Positions 57,382 through 64,000 of a stretch of 64,000 bases of DNA are shown here, piece after piece (within the stretch, counting starts at the first letter, position 1; every line of letters starts with the position of its first letter). Both the position numbers and the translations under genes were made by a program. The DNA comes from Silvimonas iriomotensis (GTDB lineage: Bacteria > Pseudomonadota > Gammaproteobacteria > Burkholderiales > Chitinibacteraceae). The notes beneath the pieces are model-generated. The model did not search any database, was not told where the DNA came from, and worked only from the letters and a program-made list of their open reading frames with translations. The DNA lies in NCBI RefSeq assembly GCF_014645535.1, contig NZ_BMLX01000001.1, positions 923,169 to 987,168 of the forward strand, given 5' to 3'.

Positions 57382-57978
57382 TCATAGCGGTTTGAGTGCC
57401 CGCAGAAAAAAATCGATGGTTTCAGTCACGGCCTCGGTTTCCCGCTCAAGTACGGGCGGCTCTTCACCAAAAATCATGGCGAGCTTTTCGCGACTGGCCA
57501 GAAGATCAAGCAGCATATTGGCGGTGCGCGCCGGGTCTTCGTGACGCAGATCGCCCGCTTGCATGGAGCGGGCCAGTTCTGCGGCGATCTGGGTGGTGCA
57601 ACGCTGCACGCAGTTCTGATAAAAATGCCGACCCAGTTCCGGAAAACGCGAAGCCTCGCTGGTCAGCACCCGGTGCAGATTGATGGATTCTGGCGTCAGT
57701 GCCCGCGCGCGAAAACTCACGCCGAACTCGATCAGCCGATCCCGCAAGTTGCCCTTACCGTTCTCGAAAATAGACAGCATTTCTTCGACTTTGGCTGACA
57801 AGGCAGATTCAAACAGCGTCTGCTTGCTGCCAAACCGGTTGTACACCGTCTGCCGGGCCACACCGGCGCGGCTGGCGACGAGATCAATACTGGCGCGATA
57901 ACCGGACTCGCAAAACACCTGCATGGCGGCTTCCAGCACGCGTTCGGCGCAATCGTGATTGCTGATATCGGAGGTCAT
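57382..57978 (-). CDS. TetR family regulator
   Basis: A 198-residue regulator. The N-terminal helix-turn-helix is CAERVLEAAMQVFCESGYRASIDLVASRAGVARQTVYNRFGSKQTLFE; the rest is an all-helical ligand domain with a C-terminus like TetR_C_33-type repressors. The ATG at 57978 is taken as start; a GTG at 57999, with AGG at a workable distance, would add seven residues. A near-perfect operator lies 30-50 bases upstream. It lies downstream of, and on the same strand as, the sugar ABC genes. Confidence 0.9.
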   Translation of the reverse strand: MTSDISNHDCAERVLEAAMQVFCESGYRASIDLVASRAGVARQTVYNRFGSKQTLFESALSAKVEEMLSIFENGKGNLRDRLIEFGVSFRARALTPESINLHRVLTSEASRFPELGRHFYQNCVQRCTTQIAAELARSMQAGDLRHEDPARTANMLLDLLASREKLAMIFGEEPPVLERETEAVTETIDFFLRALKPL

Positions 57979-58008
57979 GAAGCTCGTACTCGCTGACACA
58001 GATAAACC

Positions 58009-58029
58009 TGGATTGGACTATCCAATCCA
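58009..58029. promoter_or_regulatory. probable TetR operator
   Basis: A perfect inverted repeat TGGATTGG-ACTAT-CCAATCCA with 8-bp arms, flanked by an outer GATAAA (58001-58006) and TTTATC (58031-58036). It lies 31 bases before the TetR ATG, the classic position for an autoregulated repressor. Confidence 0.72.
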
Positions 58030-58099
58030 TTTTATCCCGACTTGCGCTACGGGTTCATACATTTTGATATATCAATTTCTGTTTGCGTCAGACCTGAAA

Positions 58100-58867
58100 T
58101 TACGGCACGACATTGGCGTACTCGCTACCGACCATCAACCCGACGATTTCCTCGCCGTGCGTCTCCGCTACGCGCCGCTCTCCGACCGCTTCGCCCCGGC
58201 GCAGCACCACAATGCGGTCGGCCACGGCAAAAATGTCGTGCAGATTATGCGACACCAGCAAAATGGCAACACCTTGCGCCTTGAGTGTCTGGATCAGCGA
58301 CATGACCTTGCGTTGCTCCGGCACGCCCAGCGCCGCGGTGGGTTCATCCATGATCAATAGCCGCGCATTCCAGTAGATGGCGCGGCCAATGGCAATGGCC
58401 TGCCGCTGGCCGCCGGAGAGCATTTGCACCGGGCCAGCCAGTTTGCGTTCAGGAATGATGATATCCAGCCGGTCCAGCACTTCACGTGCAACTTTATGCA
58501 TGTGATCCCGATCAATCACCGGCAAACCCAGCCAGCGCCGCATGGGCTCGCGCCCCAGGAAAATATTGCCGCCGACATCCAGGTTATCAGCCAGCGCCAG
58601 GTCCTGGTAAATGGTCTCGACCCCCTTGCTGCGGGCGTCTTGCGGATCACGCGAAACCAGCGGCTGACCGTCAAAAAACAGCTCGCCCGCAGTCGCCTTG
58701 TACACGCCAGAGATGATCTTGATCAGCGTGGATTTGCCCGCGCCGTTGTCGCCCGCCAGCGCGACCACCTCGCCCGGGACGATGCTTAGCGATACATTCT
58801 TCAGTGCCTGCACGCCACCAAAATGAATGGAGACATTGCGCACTTCCAGCAAAGGCGTATCGGCCAT
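58100..58867 (-). CDS. sugar ABC importer ATPase
   Basis: A 255-residue single ABC domain of the CUT2/FrcA type. Walker A GDNGAGKST (39-47), signature LSGGQRQAIAIGRA, Walker B LLIMDEPTAALG. It powers the importer made with the permease and binding protein genes upstream. Unlike RbsA-type CUT2 ATPases it has one, not two, ABC domains, as in the FrcABC fructose/ribose system. The start overlaps the permease stop by one base (TGATG). Confidence 0.93.
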   Translation of the reverse strand: MADTPLLEVRNVSIHFGGVQALKNVSLSIVPGEVVALAGDNGAGKSTLIKIISGVYKATAGELFFDGQPLVSRDPQDARSKGVETIYQDLALADNLDVGGNIFLGREPMRRWLGLPVIDRDHMHKVAREVLDRLDIIIPERKLAGPVQMLSGGQRQAIAIGRAIYWNARLLIMDEPTAALGVPEQRKVMSLIQTLKAQGVAILLVSHNLHDIFAVADRIVVLRRGEAVGERRVAETHGEEIVGLMVGSEYANVVP

Positions 58868-59847
58868 CAGCCCTCCCTCCCCAGCCGTTCCTTGTACTGG
58901 TCAATCAGCACAGACAGGATGATGACGACACCTACGGCGATAAACTGCCAGAACGCGTTGATATCGATAAAAATCAGCCCGAACTGGATCACGGCAATGA
59001 TCAGCGCGCCAATCAGCGTGCCGATGACGTTACCCGTACCGCCAAACAGGCTGGCGCCGCCGATCACCACGGCGGCAATCGAATCAAGCAGCATAGATTC
59101 GCCGGCATTGGCAGCGCCCGCAGCAAAGCGCGCGGTATAGACAATGCCGCCAATGGCCGCAAATAACGCCGCCAGCATGTAAACCACGGTGAGGTGACGT
59201 TTGACGTTGATCCCGGCGCGCGCGGCAGACTGCAGATTGCCGCCAATGGCATAGGTGTACTGGCCGAAACGTGTCTTTGACAGCACAAAGTGCATGATCA
59301 GCAACAAGATGCCGGTCAGGATAATCGGCACCCAGCCCGTCCCCAGCCACGCCAGCCCCGGGTGATTGACCGACACCGTCATGCCGCTGCCCGCCGCCAG
59401 AAAACCCGCGCCCCGCGCCACGCCGTACATCCCCAGCGTACCGATAAACGCCGGCACCCCCATGCGTGCAATCAGTACGCCGTTCACATAACCCGGGATC
59501 AGGCAAACCAGCATGGTGCCGATAGAGGCCAGCACCAGCGAGCCCACGGACTGCCCGCCCAGCAAGGTGAATTGCGCCACGCACACGGCCGACAAGCCCA
59601 TCACGAAGCCGACCGACAGATCAATGCCCGCGGTGATGATGACAAAGGTCTGGCCAATGGCCAGCAGCAAAGGCGCGCTGGCCGCCAGCATGATCGATTG
59701 CACGTTATACAGGTTGAACACGAACGATCTGCGCGCGACGATCTGCGCCCAGACCTCAAAGAACACCAGTAATGCGGCCAGAAACAGCCAGGGCCAGACC
59801 TTGGTAATCAAGGTCAGCCGATCCATCCGTTTGCCGGATTCTTCCAT
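58867..59847 (-). CDS. sugar ABC importer permease
   Basis: A 326-residue membrane protein with about nine helices of the BPD_transp_2 family (LLLAIGQTFVIITAGIDLSVGFVMGLSA, ALLIGALIIAVIQFGLI-like end). The GIDLSVG block is the CUT2 permease signature. Cotranscribed with the ATPase downstream and, after 73 bases, with the binding protein gene upstream. The N-terminal start is less certain, since a second ATG lies seven codons in. Confidence 0.92.
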   Translation of the reverse strand: MEESGKRMDRLTLITKVWPWLFLAALLVFFEVWAQIVARRSFVFNLYNVQSIMLAASAPLLLAIGQTFVIITAGIDLSVGFVMGLSAVCVAQFTLLGGQSVGSLVLASIGTMLVCLIPGYVNGVLIARMGVPAFIGTLGMYGVARGAGFLAAGSGMTVSVNHPGLAWLGTGWVPIILTGILLLIMHFVLSKTRFGQYTYAIGGNLQSAARAGINVKRHLTVVYMLAALFAAIGGIVYTARFAAGAANAGESMLLDSIAAVVIGGASLFGGTGNVIGTLIGALIIAVIQFGLIFIDINAFWQFIAVGVVIILSVLIDQYKERLGREG

Positions 59848-59920
59848 GGGCGGGTTCCATCAAGGCAGACAGGGCTGGCGCCAGGCATGACGCCAGCCGC
59901 AAAGGGCCGTAGCGGCCAGA

Positions 59921-60898
59921 TCAGTTGGAATAGATGTACTGCTTGCCGTCGCCATCAATATTGGATTTATCCAGCACCACAAAGCCCGTGCCCTTTTGTG
60001 CCGGAATTTTCTTGCCGCGGGCGGCATCAGCGCCATATTTCACGCCGTAATAGCCCATTTCGGCCGGTTTCTGGGCGATGGCGATATCCACCAGACCGCT
60101 CTTGATGTCCTGATCAATGCCCGGCACCGCATCAAACACCACCACCTTGATCTTGCCGCTCTTGCCGGCTTTCTTGACGCCTTCTGCCGCGCCCTTGCCA
60201 GAGAACGTATTGGCGCCAAACACCCCGGCCAGATTGGGATTACGCGCCAGAATGGCTGCAATATGTGCGGCCGCCTTGTTGGCGTCGTCCTCGTTGTACT
60301 GGGTGTCGAGCACCTTGATATTCGGGTGTTTTTTCATCTCTTCCAGAAAGCCATCAACGCGCGCGTCAGTACTGGAGATGCCGGGCTTGTTGTCCTCACA
60401 GTAAACCTCGCCCTTGTCGCCAATGGCCTTGGCCAGCGCCCGCGCGGCAATGCGCCCGCCTTCCGTGTTGTCCGAGGCAATGTACGAGAGCGGGAAGTCA
60501 GCATCGCCCTTGCCGGTCTGGTATTTGCCATCGCCAATATAGGTATCGACCGTAATGACCTTGATGCCGGCATCCGCGGCTTCTTTCAGCGGCTGGATCA
60601 ATTGCTGTTTGTCTACCGGCGACACCAGCAGCACATCCGGTTTTTTGGCGATAAACGCCTTCAGGATCGGCACTTGCTCGGTGGTATTCCAGGACTTGGG
60701 CACCTGAAACAGCAACTCCACGCCCTCTTCCTTGGCGGCCTTTTCGGCGCCACGGTGCATGGTGAAATAGAACGGGTCCACCACGCCTGGCAGCAGCGCG
60801 ATCACCGGTTTGGTGGCATCGGCCCAGGTATGCGCGGCGACAAGGCCGGCGGCGATGGTGGCAACAGACAGTTTCAGAAGGGTTCTGCGCGTAGTCAT
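59921..60898 (-). CDS. sugar ABC importer substrate-binding protein
   Basis: A 325-residue periplasmic-binding protein of the ribose/galactose type 1 fold (VIALLPGVVDPFYFTMHRGAEKAAKEEG, SPVDKQQLIQPLKEAADAGIKVITVD, ASDNTEGGR). The signal MTTRRTLLKLSVATIAAG carries a twin-arginine-like TRRTLLK motif. ATG 60898 has GGAG upstream; the frame opens much further but the extra part is not protein-like. First gene of the importer operon. Confidence 0.93.
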   Translation of the reverse strand: MTTRRTLLKLSVATIAAGLVAAHTWADATKPVIALLPGVVDPFYFTMHRGAEKAAKEEGVELLFQVPKSWNTTEQVPILKAFIAKKPDVLLVSPVDKQQLIQPLKEAADAGIKVITVDTYIGDGKYQTGKGDADFPLSYIASDNTEGGRIAARALAKAIGDKGEVYCEDNKPGISSTDARVDGFLEEMKKHPNIKVLDTQYNEDDANKAAAHIAAILARNPNLAGVFGANTFSGKGAAEGVKKAGKSGKIKVVVFDAVPGIDQDIKSGLVDIAIAQKPAEMGYYGVKYGADAARGKKIPAQKGTGFVVLDKSNIDGDGKQYIYSN

Positions 60899-61201
60899 AC
60901 CGGTATCACTCCACAAGTTGGCATTGCCAGAGCGAAAGGCATGGAAAGGCGGCGTCTGGTACGGCCAGTGCAGCGCCGTAACAATCTGGCGCGGGCAATC
61001 TGTACCGTGTGCAGGGTCGTACATAGTGCGGCCGCTGGTGCTTGGGGCTTCTGGCCACAGCATGCTGGCACCCCAGGGGGAGCCGGTTTTCCAGTGTCTT
61101 CTGTTGTCGGATTGCCCGGACGGATGACGCCGTGCGCCGGGCAACCTTGCCCTTATCTATATGCACGCATTGGCGCAAGGTCAATGGTGTGCCGCAGCAT
61201 G
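60899..61201. promoter_or_regulatory. control region of the sugar importer operon
   Basis: About 300 GC-rich bases upstream of the binding protein gene, without a convincing gene. It should hold the importer promoter, but I see no strong -10/-35 pair or dyad; weak CGTAC half-sites are the only repeats noticed. Confidence 0.35.
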
Positions 61202-61232
61202 AAAAACGGCGCCTGCAGTGCATGGCGCCGTT
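61202..61232 (-). terminator. Rho-independent terminator
   Basis: A 9-bp stem AACGGCGCC / GGCGCCGTT with a ten-base loop, followed on the minus strand by a short T-run; 20 bases downstream of the Atm1-type exporter gene. Confidence 0.78.
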
Positions 61233-61252
61233 CTGGATGAGGTCAAGCCAGG

Positions 61253-63058
61253 TCAGATTGCGTCGACCGGTTTGTCGCTGGGTGCGAGTTCTGCCTCATG
61301 CTGCTGCATGGCCCACAACCGCGCATAAACGCCGTTGGCCGCCAGCAGTGCGCGATGATGCCCGCGCTCGACTACTCGCCCCGCTTCCATGACCAGGATT
61401 TCATCGGCGTCGGCAATGGTCGACAGGCGGTGGGCGATCACCAGCGTGGTGCGGTTGGCCGAAATCTCTTTGAGTTCGGCCTGAATGCTGCGCTCGGTTT
61501 TCGAATCCAGCGCCGAGGTGGCTTCATCAAAAATCAGGATCGGCGGGTTTTTGAGGATGGTCCGGGCGATGGCCACGCGCTGTTTTTCACCGCCAGACAA
61601 TTTAAGCCCGCGCTCGCCAACCATCGTGTCAAAGCCATCCGGCAGGCTCATGATGAAATCGTAAATATGCGCAGAACGGGCCGCATCGATCACTTCCTCG
61701 CGCGTGGCACCGGGCTGGCCATAGGCAATGTTGTAATAGATGGTGTCGTTGAACAGGACGGTATCTTGCGGGACGATGCCAATATGCTGGCGCAATGACC
61801 CTTGGGTTAATGCCCGCAGATCGTGCCCGTTAATGCTGATGCTGCCGCTGCTGGCATCATAAAAACGGTACAGCAGGCGCGACAGTGTCGACTTGCCGGC
61901 GCCTGAACTACCAACCACCGCCACCGTGTGCCCGGCCGGCACTTCAAATGAAACGCCATGCAGAATCTGGCGATTGCCCTCGTAGCCGAAATCCACATTT
62001 TCAAAGCGCACATTGGCGCGTTGCGCTTGCAACGGCAAGGCATCGGGCCCGTCTTTGACTTCGGCGTTCTGGCCCAGCAGGCTGAACATTTTTTCCATGT
62101 CGGCCAGCGAATGCTTGATTTCGCGGTAAACAAACCCCAGGAAGTTGAGCGGCGCGTACAACTGCAGCAAGAAGGCATTCACCAGCACCAGATCACCCAG
62201 CGTCATCTTGCCCGTCACCACTTCCTGCGCGGCCAGACCAACCAGCGCAGAAACGCCCAGCGCAATGATCCCGGCCTGCCCCGCGTTAAGAAACGACAGC
62301 GACACCTGGTTTTTGACGGCGGCGGCTTCCCACTTCATCAGGCTCTTGTCGTAGCGGTCTGACTCCCAGCGCTCATTGCCGAAATATTTGACCGTCTCGT
62401 AGTTCAACAGACTGTCGACCGCGCGGGTACTGGCTTCGGAATCCATATTGTTCATGGTGCGGCGGAACACCATGCGCCACTCGGTTACGCCCAGGGTGAA
62501 GGCGATATAGATCACGATAGTGCCAAAGGTGATGGCGGCGAAATACCAGTCGTATTTCTTCAGCAAAACGCCGGCCACGAGGAAGATTTCCACTAGCGTC
62601 GGCAAGATATTGAACAGCGTGAAATTGAGCAGGAACGCAATGCCCTTGGTGCCGCGATCAACATCCCGGCTCATGCCACCTGTCTGGCGTTCCAGATGAA
62701 AGCGCAAAGACAACGCGTGCAGATGATCGAACACCTGCAACGCCACCCGCCGGATGGCGCCCTGGGTGACCTTGGCAAACACCGCGTCACGCATTTCGCC
62801 AAAAACCGACGAACACAAGCGCAGCAAGCCATACGCACCGACCAGCGCCAGTGGCAGCACCAGCGGCCCCTTGCTGCCATCCAGATGATCAACAATGCCC
62901 TTGAGCACCAGCGGCACGCCCACGTTGGCCACCTTGGCTGCAATCAGCAATACCATGGCCACGATCACGCGGGTTTTGTATTTGAGCAGATACGGCAGCA
63001 GCGTGCCGAGTGTTTGCCAGTCGTTACGGGGTACCGCAGGTTGCGAGTCGGGTTTCAT
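61253..63058 (-). CDS. Atm1-type ABC exporter (fused permease-ATPase)
   Basis: A 601-residue half-transporter. Six membrane helices (about 30-320) include TGGMSRDVDRGTKGIAFLLNF and ALQVFDHLHALSLRFHLERQTGG, the Atm1/HMT1 signature that binds glutathione-type ligands. The ABC domain has VGSSGAGKST (about 384), LSGGEKQRVAIARTI and LIFDEATSALD. Bacterial Atm1 proteins export glutathione conjugates and glutathione-coordinated heavy metals. Monocistronic. Confidence 0.94.
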   Translation of the reverse strand: MKPDSQPAVPRNDWQTLGTLLPYLLKYKTRVIVAMVLLIAAKVANVGVPLVLKGIVDHLDGSKGPLVLPLALVGAYGLLRLCSSVFGEMRDAVFAKVTQGAIRRVALQVFDHLHALSLRFHLERQTGGMSRDVDRGTKGIAFLLNFTLFNILPTLVEIFLVAGVLLKKYDWYFAAITFGTIVIYIAFTLGVTEWRMVFRRTMNNMDSEASTRAVDSLLNYETVKYFGNERWESDRYDKSLMKWEAAAVKNQVSLSFLNAGQAGIIALGVSALVGLAAQEVVTGKMTLGDLVLVNAFLLQLYAPLNFLGFVYREIKHSLADMEKMFSLLGQNAEVKDGPDALPLQAQRANVRFENVDFGYEGNRQILHGVSFEVPAGHTVAVVGSSGAGKSTLSRLLYRFYDASSGSISINGHDLRALTQGSLRQHIGIVPQDTVLFNDTIYYNIAYGQPGATREEVIDAARSAHIYDFIMSLPDGFDTMVGERGLKLSGGEKQRVAIARTILKNPPILIFDEATSALDSKTERSIQAELKEISANRTTLVIAHRLSTIADADEILVMEAGRVVERGHHRALLAANGVYARLWAMQQHEAELAPSDKPVDAI

Positions 63059-63146
63059 GGGTGTGGGCCGGGTTTGATCAGCACAACATATGGCCGAACC
63101 CGCACAAACACAAGGCGCGCAGCGCGCCGTCCACCCTCAATATGAC

Positions 63147-63176
63147 GATGGCCCGGCAAAAGGTTGCCGGGCCATC
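63147..63176. terminator. strong hairpin without U-run
   Basis: A perfect 13-bp GC-rich stem, GATGGCCCGGCAA / TTGCCGGGCCATC, with a four-base AAGG loop. It lies 18 bases downstream of the small secreted protein gene; no T-tract follows on either strand, so it may be a processing or weak terminator structure. Confidence 0.6.
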
Positions 63177-63193
63177 GCAGTCACGCAGCGTAT

Positions 63194-63418
63194 TTACTGG
63201 CTCGTCGTGCCGGACGAAGAGTCGGTGCCGGTTGCGGTCGGCTGGGTCAGGCCCAGATTATCGCTATTGGTTCTATCTTGCATGTGCGAGTAAAACGCGG
63301 GCGAATTATCCATTACCCCGTTGCGGTACGGATGTTCGCCGGTTGCGCCACCCGCCAGTGCGGAGCCGGCCACCAGGGCAGCGGCGAAGGTGCAGGCCGT
63401 AATGATTGCCTTTTTCAT
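63194..63418 (-). CDS. small secreted protein
   Basis: A 74-residue protein with a clear signal peptide (MKKAIITACTFAAALVAGSALA) and a 50-residue Gly/Thr/Ser-rich mature part (YRNGVMDNSPAFYSHMQDRTNSDNLGL). AAAGGAGA precedes the ATG. Family unknown; probably periplasmic. Confidence 0.75.
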   Translation of the reverse strand: MKKAIITACTFAAALVAGSALAGGATGEHPYRNGVMDNSPAFYSHMQDRTNSDNLGLTQPTATGTDSSSGTTSQ

Positions 63419-63587
63419 GACGATCTCCTTTATGCTGTGACGTCAAATGCGTCCTTTATGAGGACACACTCACACCTTACCCCGCCGCCTTGCCCGTCAG
63501 TGCCGGTGTCTGCGCCATGGACATGCCAGACAGAGCATGATTCGGCGTCAGACAATGCCGATGCCGCCGTGCTCAGGGCAGCACCCC

Positions 63588-63617
63588 AAAAAGAAAACCC
63601 GCCAGAAGGCGGGTTTT
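63588..63617 (-). terminator. Rho-independent terminator of the oxygenase gene
   Basis: A 10-bp stem AAAACCCGCC / GGCGGGTTTT with a four-base loop and a T-rich tract on the minus strand, 28 bases after the oxygenase stop. Confidence 0.9.
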
Positions 63618-63645
63618 CGGGCGGCGGTGCGGCGAATGCCGGCTG

Positions 63646-64000
63646 TTACATGCCCAGTTCGCGACGCAAGAAACGGTGAAAGTGCTGCATGCCGTCTTCC
63701 ATGGGCGACTGATACGGGCCCACTTCATTGCGACCGGCCGCATGCAACGCCTCACGGCCTTGTTCCATGCGACGGATGATTTCACCGTCTTCTACCGCGG
63801 TTTCCTGATACGCCGCCTGTTCAGCCTCGACAAACTCAGGCTCAAAGTAGGCGATATCTTCCGGGTAGTAGAACTCCACCACGTTTTTGTAACTGCGCGG
63901 GCCAGTCGGGATCAGGGTCGAGATCACCAGCGTGTGCGGATACCATTCCACCATCACGTTCGGGTAATACGTGAGCCAGATCGCGCCATACGGCGGCTGC
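63646..64000 (-). CDS. ring-hydroxylating oxygenase alpha subunit, C-terminal part
   Basis: The last 118 residues of a larger protein whose start lies beyond the window. AIWLTYYPNVMVEWYPHTLVISTLIPTGPRSYKNVVEFYYPEDI and YQSPMEDGMQHFHRFLRREL belong to the catalytic (SRPBCC) domain of Rieske non-haem iron oxygenases of a betaproteobacterial group. The Rieske centre and iron ligands are outside. It would dioxygenate or demethylate an aromatic or quaternary-amine substrate; substrate unknown. Confidence 0.82.
   Translation of the reverse strand, partial: QPPYGAIWLTYYPNVMVEWYPHTLVISTLIPTGPRSYKNVVEFYYPEDIAYFEPEFVEAEQAAYQETAVEDGEIIRRMEQGREALHAAGRNEVGPYQSPMEDGMQHFHRFLRRELGM

Overview
The window is a chromosomal segment of a GC-rich betaproteobacterium. 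The run pyrG, kdsA, eno, ftsB on one strand is a gene order common in Betaproteobacteria, and the close matches to a 180-kDa-class NAD-glutamate dehydrogenase, DUF1631, prfB followed by lysS, and mdfA fit the order Neisseriales (Chromobacteriaceae or Chitinibacteraceae type). The placement comes from gene content and recalled family sequences, not from a search. I saw no rRNA, tRNA, CRISPR array, transposase or phage gene. Both window edges cut a gene: an OsmC-YcaO fusion on the left and the alpha subunit of a ring-hydroxylating oxygenase on the right.

Layout. 1-15 kb is a mosaic of small accessory genes: OsmC-YcaO fusion, START-like protein, an unknown membrane protein, a very large secreted beta-propeller/Ig/repeat protein (2120-7171), a LysR regulator, an aldo-keto reductase with a carboxymuconolactone-decarboxylase-like partner, two alpha/beta hydrolases, a kinase-like ATPase without a phospho-acceptor domain, and several orphan small proteins. 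15-24 kb holds a single-chain EgtB-EgtD ergothioneine enzyme, a GNAT acetyltransferase, an XRE-cupin regulator with a palindrome-rich control region, and a translationally coupled FAN1 nuclease plus nuclease-helicase pair. 24-37 kb holds adhE with a long leader, a drug/metabolite exporter, a FecR/DUF6600 surface protein, a GH43 glycosidase coupled to a GPH sugar transporter, an ABC-F ATPase (YheS type) and DUF1631. 37-49 kb is mostly housekeeping: NAD-glutamate dehydrogenase, prfB (with no programmed frameshift), lysS, a long nested palindrome, mdfA and mnmC. 49-56 kb has a MocR regulator, then ftsB, eno, kdsA and pyrG. 56-64 kb has two SDR enzymes (one PhaB-like), a TetR regulator with a clear operator, a three-gene sugar ABC importer, an Atm1-type exporter and the truncated oxygenase.

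Gene co-operation. Coupled pairs are visible from stop/start overlaps: FAN1 with the helicase (ATGA), the GPH transporter with GH43 (TGATG), and the sugar permease with its ATPase (TGATG). Rho-independent hairpins mark most transcription-unit ends. The strongest candidates for unusual biology are the EgtB-EgtD fusion (reverse of the fungal Egt1 order), the FAN1/PD-(D/E)XK-helicase repair operon, the four-fold about 175-residue module in the giant secreted protein, and the approximately 110-bp nested palindrome behind lysS.
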